From NCBI GenBank assembly GCA_016788635.1, contig JAEUSU010000041.1, positions 248,001 to 312,000 of the forward strand: DNA of 64,000 nt, in the 5' to 3' direction. Each line of letters opens with the position of its first letter. Positions within the stretch are counted from its first letter, which is position 1. Of the stretch, positions 25,864-33,696 are shown in pieces. A model generated the notes under the pieces. The model did not search any database. It had not been told where the DNA came from and was given only the letters and a program-made list of their open reading frames with translations. The stretch is from Flavobacteriales bacterium. Its GTDB lineage: Bacteria; Bacteroidota; Bacteroidia; Flavobacteriales_F; PHOS-HE28. A program made the position numbers and the translations under genes.

Positions 25864-26889
25864 ATGCGCTGGATCGGGATCCTGTTGTTCGTGATCGCTC
25901 ATGCTGCTTTCGCACAAACCGAGGACAAACGCCTGGGTCATGCGCGCCAGTTGCTGGCCAAAGGCAAGGCCTATAAGGCGAAGTCCCATGCGGAGCGCTA
26001 CCGTGCCGTGCAGACCGATCCGGCCATAAGGGCGCAGATGAGCCCGTACTATGCCGACGCACTGAACCGCATCGCCGAGTACGAAAAGGCCGAAGCGGTG
26101 TGCCGTCAGGACATCGGAGCTTCACCCTCATCTGATGCGCAGTTACTTCTTCAATGGGCCATTGCGTTCAATGGGCTCGGGGTGTTCGACAGTGCGTTGG
26201 TGAAGCTGGAACGGGCGCGTGCGTCAGGCGTGGAGGTATCTCCCGTGTATCAGTTCGCGTCCGGGACCGCCCTGCAAGGCCTCAAGCAATGGGAAGCTGC
26301 GGTGGCGGCGTATGACGAGGTGCTGAAAGGCGAGGAGACCAATGTGCGGGCCTGGCGTGAGCGGGCTTTCTGCCACGCCATGGTGGGCGATACCGCAAAG
26401 GCGCGGATGGACTACGATCAAGCCCTGGCTTTGGCGCCCAAAGATCCGGTCACGCTCAACAGCCGTGGCTATTTCAAGGCCTACGTGCTGAATGACCACA
26501 GGGCTGCCATCACCGACTACGATCGCGCCATCAAGATGGACCCGAACTACAGCTTCGCATTCAACAACCGCGGCTGGAGCTGGTTCAAACTGGGCGACCC
26601 GGAAAAGGCCCTGCGGGACATCGATCTCGCTCGGCGCAAGAAGGCCAGGAATCCCTTCATTTATCGCAACCTGGGGCTGATACGCCTGGAGCAAGGGGAT
26701 ACCGCATCCGCCTGCGGGCAGTTCCGCACGGCGCTGGAGATGGACTTCGCCCGGTTCGGCGGCGACGAGGTGGAGCAACTGATGAAGGCCCACTGCGCAG
26801 GACGCACCACCCCGCCACCTTCACCAGTGATCCCACCGGTGGGCAATGCACCGCGCAACACACCACCTCCCCGCACAAACGCTCCCTGA
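25864..26889 (+). CDS. Exported TPR-repeat protein
   Basis: 341 residues with signal peptide MRWIGILLFVIAHAAFAQ. Eight or so tetratricopeptide repeats follow (for example VRAWRERAFCHAMVGDTAKARMDYDQAL, PNYSFAFNNRGWSWFKLGDPEKALRDID) and a proline-rich end (TTPPPSPVIPPVG). Probably a periplasmic scaffold for protein assembly; the partner is unknown. ATG 25864 is chosen over the in-frame TTG at 25855 because the signal peptide is complete and the -7 box precedes it. The stop overlaps the start of the SDR gene by one base. Confidence 0.88.
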   Translation: MRWIGILLFVIAHAAFAQTEDKRLGHARQLLAKGKAYKAKSHAERYRAVQTDPAIRAQMSPYYADALNRIAEYEKAEAVCRQDIGASPSSDAQLLLQWAIAFNGLGVFDSALVKLERARASGVEVSPVYQFASGTALQGLKQWEAAVAAYDEVLKGEETNVRAWRERAFCHAMVGDTAKARMDYDQALALAPKDPVTLNSRGYFKAYVLNDHRAAITDYDRAIKMDPNYSFAFNNRGWSWFKLGDPEKALRDIDLARRKKARNPFIYRNLGLIRLEQGDTASACGQFRTALEMDFARFGGDEVEQLMKAHCAGRTTPPPSPVIPPVGNAPRNTPPPRTNAP

Positions 26890-27776
26890 TGCCCATGACA
26901 CCGAATGCCACCAGCATGATGCGGCCCGATGCCCTGAAGGACCGTGTGATCGTCATCACGGGCGGGGGGACCGGACTGGGCCGCAGCATGACGGAGCGCT
27001 TCCTGCACCTGGGCGCGCGGGTGTGCATCACCAGCCGCAAGCAGGATGTGTTGGAAGCCGCTGCGAAGGAGCTGGCTGACGCCACGGGTGGCCAGGTGCT
27101 GCCCGTGGTATGTGATGTGCGGGACCACGGCCAGGTGGAGCAACTGCTGGCGAAGGTGGTGGAACGTTACGGGCAGGTGGATTCGCTGGTGAACAATGCC
27201 GCAGGCAATTTCATCAGCCCAACCGAAAGGCTCAGCCACAAAGCCTTCCAGACCATCATCGACATCGTGTTGATGGGCACCGTGAATTGCACCCTGGTGT
27301 TCGGAAAGCACTGGATCGCTCACCCGGCGGAAGGGAGGACCATGCTCAATATCACCACCACCTACGCATGGACAGGCAGCGGGTATGTGGTACCCAGCGC
27401 CTGTGCCAAAGCGGGTGTGCTGGCGCTCACCCGCTCGCTGGCAGTGGAATGGGCCCGTCATGGCATCCGGACCAACGCCATCGCGCCTGGTCCCTTCCCC
27501 ACCAAGGGGGCCTGGGATCGGCTGCTTCCCGGCGACCTGGTGGAGCGTTTCGACATGCGCAAGCGCATCCCCTTGGGGCGTTTGGGCGAGCATCCCGAAC
27601 TGGCCGACCTTGCCACTTACCTCATCTCACCCTTCAGCGGCTTCATCAATGGGGAAGTGGTGACCATTGATGGGGGCGAATGGTTGAAGGGTGGGGGCGA
27701 GTTCAATATGCTGGATGCGGTGAGCACCGAGCAATGGGACATGCTGGAGCGGATGGTACGTGGCACGCGCAGATGA
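26889..27776 (+). CDS. SDR-family oxidoreductase, 2,4-dienoyl-CoA reductase type
   Basis: A 295-residue NADP(H)-dependent Rossmann enzyme. The cofactor motif TGGGTGLG is at residues ~24-31 and NNAAGNF at ~105. The active-site region lacks the classical YxxxK and instead reads SGYVVPSACAKAGV, which matches the dienoyl-CoA reductase branch (mitochondrial DECR1-like), where Tyr and Lys are differently spaced. It would saturate 2,4-dienoyl-CoA intermediates during degradation of unsaturated fatty acids. Translation is coupled to the TPR gene (TGATG junction). Other beta-oxidation genes are not in the window. Confidence 0.88.
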   Translation: MPMTPNATSMMRPDALKDRVIVITGGGTGLGRSMTERFLHLGARVCITSRKQDVLEAAAKELADATGGQVLPVVCDVRDHGQVEQLLAKVVERYGQVDSLVNNAAGNFISPTERLSHKAFQTIIDIVLMGTVNCTLVFGKHWIAHPAEGRTMLNITTTYAWTGSGYVVPSACAKAGVLALTRSLAVEWARHGIRTNAIAPGPFPTKGAWDRLLPGDLVERFDMRKRIPLGRLGEHPELADLATYLISPFSGFINGEVVTIDGGEWLKGGGEFNMLDAVSTEQWDMLERMVRGTRR

Positions 27777-27793
27777 AATGACAGGGGGTGGAC

Positions 27794-28264
27794 ATGTTCC
27801 CTCATTATGCCCACCTTTGTGAAATGCAGGTGAACCAACAGACCGTGGCCGACGAGGTCGCAGAGTCCCCCGTGAAGATCCAGGTGGACACGGCACGTGC
27901 CCTGATCGAACTGACCTGGAGCGGTTATGTGCCCGGCCCCATCTATCGCCAGGTACTGAACCATGCCAGGGAACAAGTGAACGCACATGGCGTGAAGTTC
28001 TGGCTTGCGGACCTGCGCGGCATGGGGGCCATTTTGCGCCCCGATGAATTGTGGACCACTCTGGAGTGGTTCCCGAGCATGTCCAATACCCCCCTGCGCC
28101 GCATGGCCATCGTGCAGGGCGCCGATTTCTTCAATCGGATGAGTGTTGAGCGCATCATGGATGCCAGCACCCCGATCCTGCCGTTCGAGGTGGCCTGGTT
28201 CGAGGACCGCGATGGCGCTCTGGCCTGGTTGTTGTCCGAGGTGCCCGCCCTTCAGGCCACATAG
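27794..28264 (+). CDS. Small SpoIIAA/STAS-like protein of unknown role
   Basis: 156 residues. The order of strands and helices (VDTARALIELTWSGYVPGPIYRQVLNHAREQV, FWLADLRGMGAI, RRMAIVQGADFF, FEVAWFEDRDGALAWL) resembles the SpoIIAA-like/STAS-related proteins common in Bacteroidota. This is a fold-level guess, not a firm assignment. Start ATG 27794 follows AGGGGGTGG, one of the few strong Shine-Dalgarno sequences here; a GTG at 27788 and ATG at 27824 are alternatives. It follows the SDR gene by 17 bp. Confidence 0.65.
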   Translation: MFPHYAHLCEMQVNQQTVADEVAESPVKIQVDTARALIELTWSGYVPGPIYRQVLNHAREQVNAHGVKFWLADLRGMGAILRPDELWTTLEWFPSMSNTPLRRMAIVQGADFFNRMSVERIMDASTPILPFEVAWFEDRDGALAWLLSEVPALQAT

Positions 28265-28326
28265 AACCGGTTGGTCACGTCATCACCCTAACTTCGTCAA
28301 CACAAGACCCTAACTCCCCTCCACTC

Positions 28327-28794
28327 ATGTTGAAGCAGATCCTTCTTTCCACCGTGTTGCTGGCCGCCATGCCCGCGATCGCACAGAACACTTCCAAGGC
28401 TGACCAGGATCCTGTCGCCGCAGGCAAGTCACACACCAGCGAACTGGTCCAGAAGCTGGGCCTTTCCGTGGACCAGGCCAAGCAGATCGAACCGTTGATG
28501 ATCACCGCCGCCAAGGAAGCCGCTCCATTGTATGCGGAAGGCGATGCCGGCAAGAAGAAGGCCAGCGCGTTGTATGACAAGTACTACGGTGAAATGGTGG
28601 GCATGCTTACCCCAGAGCAGGCGCAGAAGTTCCTGGAAATGCGCAAGGCTGGTCAGATCGATGGCGGCGCCTGCGCCCCGAGCAAGGCTGGCTGTGGTAG
28701 CTCCGCTGCCAAACCCGGTTGCTGCGCCAGCAAGGCCACAGCCGCAGCCCCCGTGCCGGCCGCGGCCCCTGTTGCGGTCGATCCTGCACAGTAG
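28327..28794 (+). CDS. Periplasmic helical protein with Cys-rich tail
   Basis: 155 residues: signal peptide MLKQILLSTVLLAAMPAIAQ, then a helical core (residues ~35-110) with LGLSVDQAKQIEPLMITAAKE and YYGEMVGMLTPEQAQKFLEMR, similar to Spy/CpxP-like LTxxQ sensor-chaperones. The tail has five cysteines (GACAPSKAGCG, KPGCCASKA) followed by Ala/Pro-rich sequence. Metal binding by the tail is inference. TAACTTCG at 28289-28296 may be its -7 box. A strong hairpin terminator follows. Confidence 0.75.
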   Translation: MLKQILLSTVLLAAMPAIAQNTSKADQDPVAAGKSHTSELVQKLGLSVDQAKQIEPLMITAAKEAAPLYAEGDAGKKKASALYDKYYGEMVGMLTPEQAQKFLEMRKAGQIDGGACAPSKAGCGSSAAKPGCCASKATAAAPVPAAAPVAVDPAQ

Positions 28795-28806
28795 CACCAT
28801 CCTTTA

Positions 28807-28846
28807 GAAATGCGAAAGGCCGCCATTCAGCGGCCTTTCGCATTTC
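28807..28846. terminator. Rho-independent terminator, 17-bp perfect stem
   Basis: GAAATGCGAAAGGCCGC (28807-28823) and its exact complement (28830-28846) enclose a 6-nt loop. It lies between convergent genes and, being symmetric with A/T-rich flanks, can serve both strands. Confidence 0.9.
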
Positions 28847-28858
28847 ATGATCACCCGT

Positions 28859-29707
28859 TCATTCCACCACCACCACCAGGTAGCGGGATAGGCTCCAGAA
28901 CGCGTCCTTGTCCGTGATCACCAGCTGGGCACCCTCCGGCTCGAACCGGTAGCTTGATGAAGGGTGCGGGGTGATCAGCCTGGGCTTGCGCCCGGCCAGG
29001 TCAAGGGCGGGCGTCTGCTCCACATCGATGGACCTGAAATAATCCTTTGCCAGTGACTCGGCGTTCAGCTTGGTGCGCGCGCCAATGCCGGCCACACCCC
29101 CTTCCTTGGTCAGGACCCCGTTCGCCCGTAATTCCTTTTCGGTACCGATGGCATACCAGGCGGTGTTCAGCTCCTCCTGGAGGCTTCCCACCTGCTGCAC
29201 CCTGTCACGGTATAGGTCCATCATGGCTGCCAGCGCCTTGTTGCTGGAGGTGAGTTGCTCCTTGAGCTGCTCGATCTCGCCATCCTTCTCCCGCACCAGC
29301 TGTTCCCATGCGGCCACTGCCTTATCCAACTCGTTGATCCGCGCTGAGGAACCCTTGGCCTGCTTTTTCATGCGCTCGATCAGCTCCTGGTTCTCGCGCA
29401 GTTTCGCATCAATGTCGCGGATGTCGTTCAAAATGCGCTCTTCAAGCGGCACGCCCTGCTCCGCATCCGGACCAGTTACCGTAAGGCGCCCCTGGCCGGC
29501 CTGGATGCTGCGCAGGTTGTCCCCGATGCGCCCCATGGCAGAGAAGAGCGCGTTCACGGCGGAGTCCTGTTGTGTATCGGCTGCCTGCAGCCGGTCATAA
29601 TCTTCCTTCAGTTGGAGGTAGGCATCGCTTTCCTGCGGTTCGGGAGTGCAGGCGTTCAACGTGAACAGGAAAAGGCTTCCGGAAAGGATAGGTAGGCTGT
29701 GGCGCAT
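28859..29707 (-). CDS. Coiled-coil lipoprotein
   Basis: 282 residues. The signal ends in a lipobox-like LNAC (Cys at residue ~20), predicting an acylated envelope protein. Residues ~25-190 are predicted coiled coil, with long runs of E/K/Q/L heptads (LRENQELIERMKKQAKG, VREKDGEIEQLKEQL). A compact C-terminal domain follows (SLAKDYFRSIDVEQTPAL...YRFEPEGAQLVITD). The frame is open upstream to 29899 but lacks a signal there. Function unknown; divergent from the following gene. Confidence 0.78.
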   Translation of the reverse strand: MRHSLPILSGSLFLFTLNACTPEPQESDAYLQLKEDYDRLQAADTQQDSAVNALFSAMGRIGDNLRSIQAGQGRLTVTGPDAEQGVPLEERILNDIRDIDAKLRENQELIERMKKQAKGSSARINELDKAVAAWEQLVREKDGEIEQLKEQLTSSNKALAAMMDLYRDRVQQVGSLQEELNTAWYAIGTEKELRANGVLTKEGGVAGIGARTKLNAESLAKDYFRSIDVEQTPALDLAGRKPRLITPHPSSSYRFEPEGAQLVITDKDAFWSLSRYLVVVVE

Positions 29708-29887
29708 GGGATTGGAACGTTTGAATAACCACGATCCGCATGGATCGCAAAGGGAACTGTTGGGCTGCGAATTTCGTATGACGCGCGTTATGGCCGCAGC
29801 TTGGTACACAGGTCTTGGTGGGCTTTTCCCTGGGCAGCCCTTTCCAGACCAGGCTGACACCAGCGCAGCTTTACATCGTTGGACACC

Positions 29888-30592
29888 ATGAACCGCCACC
29901 TCACGTCATTCCTGCTCGCCTTGGCCCTTGTAGTGCAGGCGTGCCCGGTTGCTGGGCAGGACCAGGCTGGTCTGGCCCCTGGATTTGAGAAGCTGAGCGC
30001 CAAGGAAAGGACCCGGATCGCCAAGGAAGAGGAGGAAAAGGCCCGCCAGGACTCGGTTTACCAAGGGGTGATGCGGAGGGCGGAAGAGGCCTTCCAGCAA
30101 CAGCGCTATGAAGAAGCACTGGACCTGTTCAAACAGGCACGCGTGTTGCGCCCCTACAACGTTTACCCCAAGGTGAAGATCCAAGACCTTCAGACACTGC
30201 TGGGGCGCAAGGAGGATGGGACCATTGCGACCCCGGAGCCGGTACCTGTCCGGGAGCCGGAGCCGAGCGACCAGCAGCCGGTTCCCATGCCCTTGGTGAT
30301 ACACCAAGTCCCTGTAGAGCCCCCCAAGGTGATCCAGCCGGAAAAGCCTGCACCCGCCCCTGTGAGGCCTGCGGCTCCCGTGGTGCGCCAAGAGGACCCT
30401 GCCCCTGCTCCCGCACAACCGGGTGAGCGCTGGTACCGGGAAGGGCAGGCCGTAGTGCTCGAACGCACCGTTCTGGAAGAGGGGCGGGCGATAACCTACC
30501 GCCGCGTGACCCACCCCTGGGGCCAGGTGTTCCACTTCCGGGAAGGACTCACGGTGGAGGAGCGCGTGTGGAGGTCCCGTTTCGGGGACTAA
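29888..30592 (+). CDS. Exported TPR and proline-rich protein
   Basis: 234 residues: signal peptide MNRHLTSFLLALALVVQACPVAGQ. One TPR-like helical pair follows (AEEAFQQQRYEEALDLFKQARVLRP), then a ~75-residue Pro/Glu/Val-rich linker (VPVREPEPSDQQPVP), and a small C-terminal beta domain (WYREGQAVVLERTVLEEGRA). This resembles GldM/GldN-neighbour-style envelope adaptors, but no specific family was recognised. ATG 29888 is preferred to the in-frame TTG at 29879. Confidence 0.72.
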   Translation: MNRHLTSFLLALALVVQACPVAGQDQAGLAPGFEKLSAKERTRIAKEEEEKARQDSVYQGVMRRAEEAFQQQRYEEALDLFKQARVLRPYNVYPKVKIQDLQTLLGRKEDGTIATPEPVPVREPEPSDQQPVPMPLVIHQVPVEPPKVIQPEKPAPAPVRPAAPVVRQEDPAPAPAQPGERWYREGQAVVLERTVLEEGRAITYRRVTHPWGQVFHFREGLTVEERVWRSRFGD

Positions 30593-30604
30593 CACGGCCG
30601 CCCC

Positions 30605-30982
30605 CTATTCTTCGCGAAGGGTGAAGGGGAGATCCAGGAGTTCCTTGTAGTCCATGGCCGCCTCCTCCATATCCAGGTCGCCTTTGGCAAAGGTCCATTC
30701 CACGGCCACCTGGCTTGCACCGGAGGCGTGCAGGTCCTCAAACCGCTTCAGGATGTCCAGCAGGCATTTGGCGGAGCTGGAATTGAAGTAGTGGATATGA
30801 ACGGAGATCCTGGTGCGCGCCGCCGGGGACGCGGAATACCGTTCCACCGCGTCCAACACCTCTTCATAGAAGCGCGAGGCATGTTCGTGAATGGACACCC
30901 CCCGCACCTCGAACACACCGGCCGAGGGGTCCAGCCGGATCAAGGGTGTCTTGTCCGTGGCTTCGTACGCGAGCCGCTCCAT
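30605..30982 (-). CDS. SiaC-family regulatory phosphoprotein (DUF1987)
   Basis: 125 residues spanning the whole SiaC/DUF1987 domain. It reads RLDPSAGVFEVRGVSIHEHASRFYE, then HIHYFNSSSAKCLLDILKRFEDL (the segment that holds the phosphorylated Thr/Ser in characterised SiaC), then FAKGDLDMEEAAMDYKELLDLPF. In Pseudomonas, SiaC is switched by the SiaB kinase and SiaA phosphatase and activates a diguanylate cyclase. No siaA, siaB or siaD is adjacent here. Start at 30982 lies 5 nt after a TACTTTGG box. Divergent from uspA across 104 bp, so stress co-regulation is possible. Confidence 0.9.
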   Translation of the reverse strand: MERLAYEATDKTPLIRLDPSAGVFEVRGVSIHEHASRFYEEVLDAVERYSASPAARTRISVHIHYFNSSSAKCLLDILKRFEDLHASGASQVAVEWTFAKGDLDMEEAAMDYKELLDLPFTLREE

Positions 30983-30987
30983 GGCTG

Positions 30988-30995
30988 CCAAAGTA
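30988..30995 (-). promoter_or_regulatory. Candidate leaderless -7 element (TACTTTGG) of the siaC-like gene
   Basis: Minus-strand TACTTTGG, 5 nt before ATG 30982; flanks are very like those at 55542-55549. Confidence 0.45.
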
Positions 30996-31018
30996 GCCAA
31001 CCCGACCGGACATTGCGC

Positions 31019-31056
31019 TTTGCATGGTCGTGGTTGCCTGACGAAGCTTAACTTTT
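31019..31056 (+). promoter_or_regulatory. Candidate promoter of the uspA-like gene
   Basis: TTTG at 31019-31022 and TAACTTTT at 31049-31056, 26 bp apart, fit the Bacteroidota -33/-7 pair; a 30-nt leader precedes ATG 31087. Confidence 0.45.
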
Positions 31057-31086
31057 CCGGCGAACGGTCACATCCTTCAATACGCC

Positions 31087-31887
31087 ATGGCCATACGTTC
31101 CATCCTTGTGCCCTATGACTTCTCGGATTGTGCCACGGATGCACTGCGCGTGGCGGCCAAGATCGCCCGCCTGAGCGGCGCGGTGATCGATGTGGTGCAC
31201 GTGTACGAGACCATGACCGATTTCCATACGGAGAACCAGAAGGTGCGCGAGAGCATCGAGAGCCGGCTGGACAAGGTGCCTGAATTGGATTTCGTGCAGG
31301 ACGTGGAGCTTACCAAGTTCATGTTGCGACAGGTGGGCCTTACGGAAATGTTCAAGAACGACCGGCTCGCCAAGGTGGACCTCGTGGTGATGGGGTCGCA
31401 TGGTGCGAGGGGCTTCCGCGGGATGGCCGGTTCGAACACGCAGAAGATCGTGCGCATCGCTCCCATGCCCGTGCTGGTGATCAAGCACCGCGTCGAGGAT
31501 TTCGAGGTGCGCGATCTGGTCTATGCGTCCAACTTCACCGAAACGGACATCACCCGGTTCGACATGTTCAGGCCCGTCATTGAACTGTTCCAGCCCAAAG
31601 TGCACCTGCTCAAGGTGAACACACCAAAGACCTTTGAGCGCAGCGAGGATTCGCACCGGGCCATCGACAATTTCCTGCAACGGAACGAGCTCGAGAAATT
31701 CACCGCGACGATCTACAACGACCTGAGCATTGAGGAGGGTATCCTCAATTTCGCCCGCTCCATCGATGCGGATATGATCGCCATGGCCACCCATGGTCGG
31801 ACCGGCTTCTTTCACGTGGTGAACGGCAGCCTGACCGAGGATATCGTGAACCACACCACCTTCCCGGTGCTCAGTGTGAAGCTCTAA
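31087..31887 (+). CDS. Universal stress protein, tandem USP domains
   Basis: 266 residues with two USP alpha/beta domains. The first (1-145) begins ILVPYDFSDCATDALRVA and has VVMGSHGARGFRGMAGS, close to the ATP-binding G-x2-G-x9-G(S/T) pattern. The second begins DLVYASNFTETDI and ends MATHGRTGFFHVVNGSLTEDIVNHT. Cytosolic stress or energy-stress sensor; the specific signal is unknown. Confidence 0.93.
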   Translation: MAIRSILVPYDFSDCATDALRVAAKIARLSGAVIDVVHVYETMTDFHTENQKVRESIESRLDKVPELDFVQDVELTKFMLRQVGLTEMFKNDRLAKVDLVVMGSHGARGFRGMAGSNTQKIVRIAPMPVLVIKHRVEDFEVRDLVYASNFTETDITRFDMFRPVIELFQPKVHLLKVNTPKTFERSEDSHRAIDNFLQRNELEKFTATIYNDLSIEEGILNFARSIDADMIAMATHGRTGFFHVVNGSLTEDIVNHTTFPVLSVKL

Positions 31888-31913
31888 GGCTTCCTTGCTA
31901 CCTTGCGCCCCAA

Positions 31914-31927
31914 GCCCCCCGGGGGGC
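31914..31927. repeat. GCCCCCCGGGGGGC palindrome
   Basis: A perfect 14-bp GC palindrome 29 nt before the ATG at 31956 and 26 nt after the uspA stop. It could fold as a short hairpin in the leader or between cistrons; no loop bases, so the arms would need to open. Confidence 0.35.
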
Positions 31928-31955
31928 CTCACCGAACCAACGATCCGGCAGGCAG

Positions 31956-32351
31956 ATGAAGTTCCTCCACAAGCAATACGAGGCCAAGAAGAAGGAGATC
32001 ATCGAGGCGGAGATCGACCGCCCGGCCAAGATCAAGTTCATGACGGCCATAGAATTCAAGGCCTACAAGAACGGACGATCACACCGCTACTTCGGCGGGC
32101 TGTTCGAGGAATCGCCGGTGCGTTTTGTGGTGCCCTATGATGCCAATTGGATCGTGGTCATCGAGAAAGGCACCCATTACCAGCCCCTTGAGGTGCAGGG
32201 TCGTTGCCGGCTGCTGATGCCCATGCGTGGCGTGCGTTCATCGATCGCCAGCGATGCACCCGCCCACGTGCGTGCCCTGGAGGAAGGAGCGGCCACCTCA
32301 GACGAAGGAATGGGCGCCATGGAGGAAGGTGAGGGCCAGTCCCGGGCCTGA
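31956..32351 (+). CDS. DUF1883-like small protein
   Basis: 131 residues. The core of ~80 residues (HKQYEAKKKEIIEAEID, FKAYKNGRSHRYFGGLF, SPVRFVVPYDANWIVVIEKG) follows the DUF1883 pattern, a small beta-rich fold of unknown function. The tail is acidic and probably disordered (ALEEGAATSDEGMGAMEEGEG). A TACCTTGC box at 31899-31906 may promote it independently of uspA. Confidence 0.7.
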   Translation: MKFLHKQYEAKKKEIIEAEIDRPAKIKFMTAIEFKAYKNGRSHRYFGGLFEESPVRFVVPYDANWIVVIEKGTHYQPLEVQGRCRLLMPMRGVRSSIASDAPAHVRALEEGAATSDEGMGAMEEGEGQSRA

Positions 32352-32396
32352 ACCCTCCGCCCACTGCGGTGTTCTGCCATATGAAGTCCCCCACAT

Positions 32397-33107
32397 ATGA
32401 GCACCAAGGCCAACCAAGAGCGTCTCGAACGCATCATCCTCGGGCAGGAAAGGCTGATCGAGGAGGTGTACGGTATCCTCCACGCGGAGGAGGAGCATGA
32501 TGCCCTGCTCCGTGCCGCTGTTCGCACCAGCAGGGGCGAACGCACGAACCAGATCCCTTTTCCGGAGCCCGGGCGGGTGTTCACCCTTGAGGAGATCCGC
32601 GGCATTTGCATCCGGTACGGCCTGCGCTTTCTGGATGGGGCGCGTTTCAAAGGGGGGATCCCATCCACGGCCGTCATGAACATTCGCCACCTCGAGGCGC
32701 GCAGCGGTGCACCATTACGGGGCTTCAAGGTGCTCGCTCCAAGTGCGCTTTTCCGGTTGAGCGACTGCGAGAACGATCCGCTGCTCTTTGTTCCCTTGGA
32801 GACCGGCCGGTTCTACCTGGTGCACCGCTGGGGTGGCGACCTATCCAGGTGGCGCATGGTCTCGCAGTGGTGGAAGCGTTCACCTGCCCACCTCGCTGGT
32901 GCGGTGCTGCTGGTCTCTGTGCTGCTCGCGTCCGTGTTGCCCGCGCACCTCCTCACCACCCTTCCCGATCCAGGCTGGTGGGGCAGCTTCCGGCTCTTCT
33001 GTCTCTTCCACGTCACCTTCTCGCTCACTGCGTTCACCGTGTTCGGCTGGTTCGCCTTCCACGGCAAGTTCACGGCCCAGGCTTGGAACGATCCGCATTT
33101 CAATTGA
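32397..33107 (+). CDS. Hypothetical protein with two C-terminal transmembrane helices
   Basis: 236 residues, no recognised family. The first ~150 are soluble (GRVFTLEEIRGICIRYGLRFLDG, GFKVLAPSALFRLSDCENDPLLFVPLE). Two hydrophobic helices follow (LAGAVLLVSVLLASVLPAHLL and LFHVTFSLTAFTVFGWF), so the N-terminal domain is probably cytosolic. 45 bp after the DUF1883-like gene; a strong terminator follows. Confidence 0.72.
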   Translation: MSTKANQERLERIILGQERLIEEVYGILHAEEEHDALLRAAVRTSRGERTNQIPFPEPGRVFTLEEIRGICIRYGLRFLDGARFKGGIPSTAVMNIRHLEARSGAPLRGFKVLAPSALFRLSDCENDPLLFVPLETGRFYLVHRWGGDLSRWRMVSQWWKRSPAHLAGAVLLVSVLLASVLPAHLLTTLPDPGWWGSFRLFCLFHVTFSLTAFTVFGWFAFHGKFTAQAWNDPHFN

Positions 33108-33122
33108 TCATGCATCCCGTTC

Positions 33123-33156
33123 AAAGCGAAAGCCGCCCGCGGGCGGCTTTCGCTTT
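33123..33156. terminator. Bidirectional terminator, 34-bp perfect palindrome
   Basis: A 17-bp arm starting AAAGCGAAAGCCGC and its exact complement meet without spacer at 33139/33140; the hairpin will form a small loop at the centre. It lies between convergent genes (the hypothetical membrane protein and hsp20), with T/A-rich flanks on both sides. Confidence 0.9.
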
Positions 33157-33173
33157 CTGTTGAACGTGTGCGT

Positions 33174-33593
33174 TCAGCCAATGCTGATCTCGCGGCTCTT
33201 CGGCTTGTTCACTTCGCGCTTCGGGATGCTCACGTGCAGTACGCCGTTGTTGAACTCGGCCTTGATGCCTTCGGTGTTCACCGTGTCTGGCAGGCGGAAG
33301 CTGCGCGTAAAGGCGTTGTAGGAATACTCGCGGCGGGTGTAGCGCTCGTTCTCGTTCAGGTCCTCCACTTTCTTCTCGGCGCTGATGGTGAGCACATCGT
33401 TTTCCACGGCAAGCTTCAGCTCATCCTTGCCATAGCCCGGTGCGAGCAGGTCCAGCCTGAACTCGCCTGCACGCTCCACAATGTTCACGCTGGGTAGGCG
33501 GTTGGGGGCTTCATCGTAGCCAAAATATTCGTTGATGAGATCCGTGAAGGGGGTCATCAACAGGTTGCTGGGACGGTATTTCACGATGGTCAT
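33174..33593 (-). CDS. Small heat-shock protein, Hsp20/alpha-crystallin family
   Basis: 139 residues, an ATP-independent holdase that forms oligomers in the cytosol. The alpha-crystallin domain (residues ~35-125) runs from LPSVNIVERAGEFRLDLLAPG to the conserved AEFNNGVLHVSIPK (the A-x3-n-GVL motif). The C-terminal tail REISIG carries the I-x-I/V oligomerisation motif. Directly upstream of the ATG is an 8-bp hairpin (33594-33617) that may control translation. Confidence 0.96.
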   Translation of the reverse strand: MTIVKYRPSNLLMTPFTDLINEYFGYDEAPNRLPSVNIVERAGEFRLDLLAPGYGKDELKLAVENDVLTISAEKKVEDLNENERYTRREYSYNAFTRSFRLPDTVNTEGIKAEFNNGVLHVSIPKREVNKPKSREISIG

Positions 33594-33617
33594 GGTCGTT
33601 CGCGTTTTTGAACGACC
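33594..33617 (-). promoter_or_regulatory. Hairpin abutting the hsp20 start codon (possible RNA thermometer)
   Basis: On the mRNA strand GGTCGTTC, an 8-nt loop AAAAACGC, and GAACGACC lead straight into the ATG with no spacer. The 8-bp stem is perfect. Its position is what one expects for a structure that blocks ribosome access at low temperature; it does not match a known thermometer class (no UUUU-SD pairing visible), and a DNA operator is an alternative. Confidence 0.5.
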
Positions 33618-33645
33618 GTACCCGTCAAGCCTCGTTCCGATGCGA

Positions 33646-33658
33646 ATTGTCGGACAAT
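33646..33658. promoter_or_regulatory. Palindrome ATTGTC-G-GACAAT
   Basis: Perfect 6-bp arms around one G, 53-65 bp upstream of hsp20 and ~40 bp past the stop of the tonB-like gene. It has the size of a dimeric repressor operator; no cognate regulator was recognised. Confidence 0.4.
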
Positions 33659-33696
33659 AGGGCAGTTTACATCGGCACTACCTGCCTAAATGGCCG

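Noticed and set aside
31914..31927. GCCCCCCGGGGGGC as a terminator of uspA
   Set aside because: The palindrome has no loop bases and no U-run after it, so it was recorded as a repeat only.
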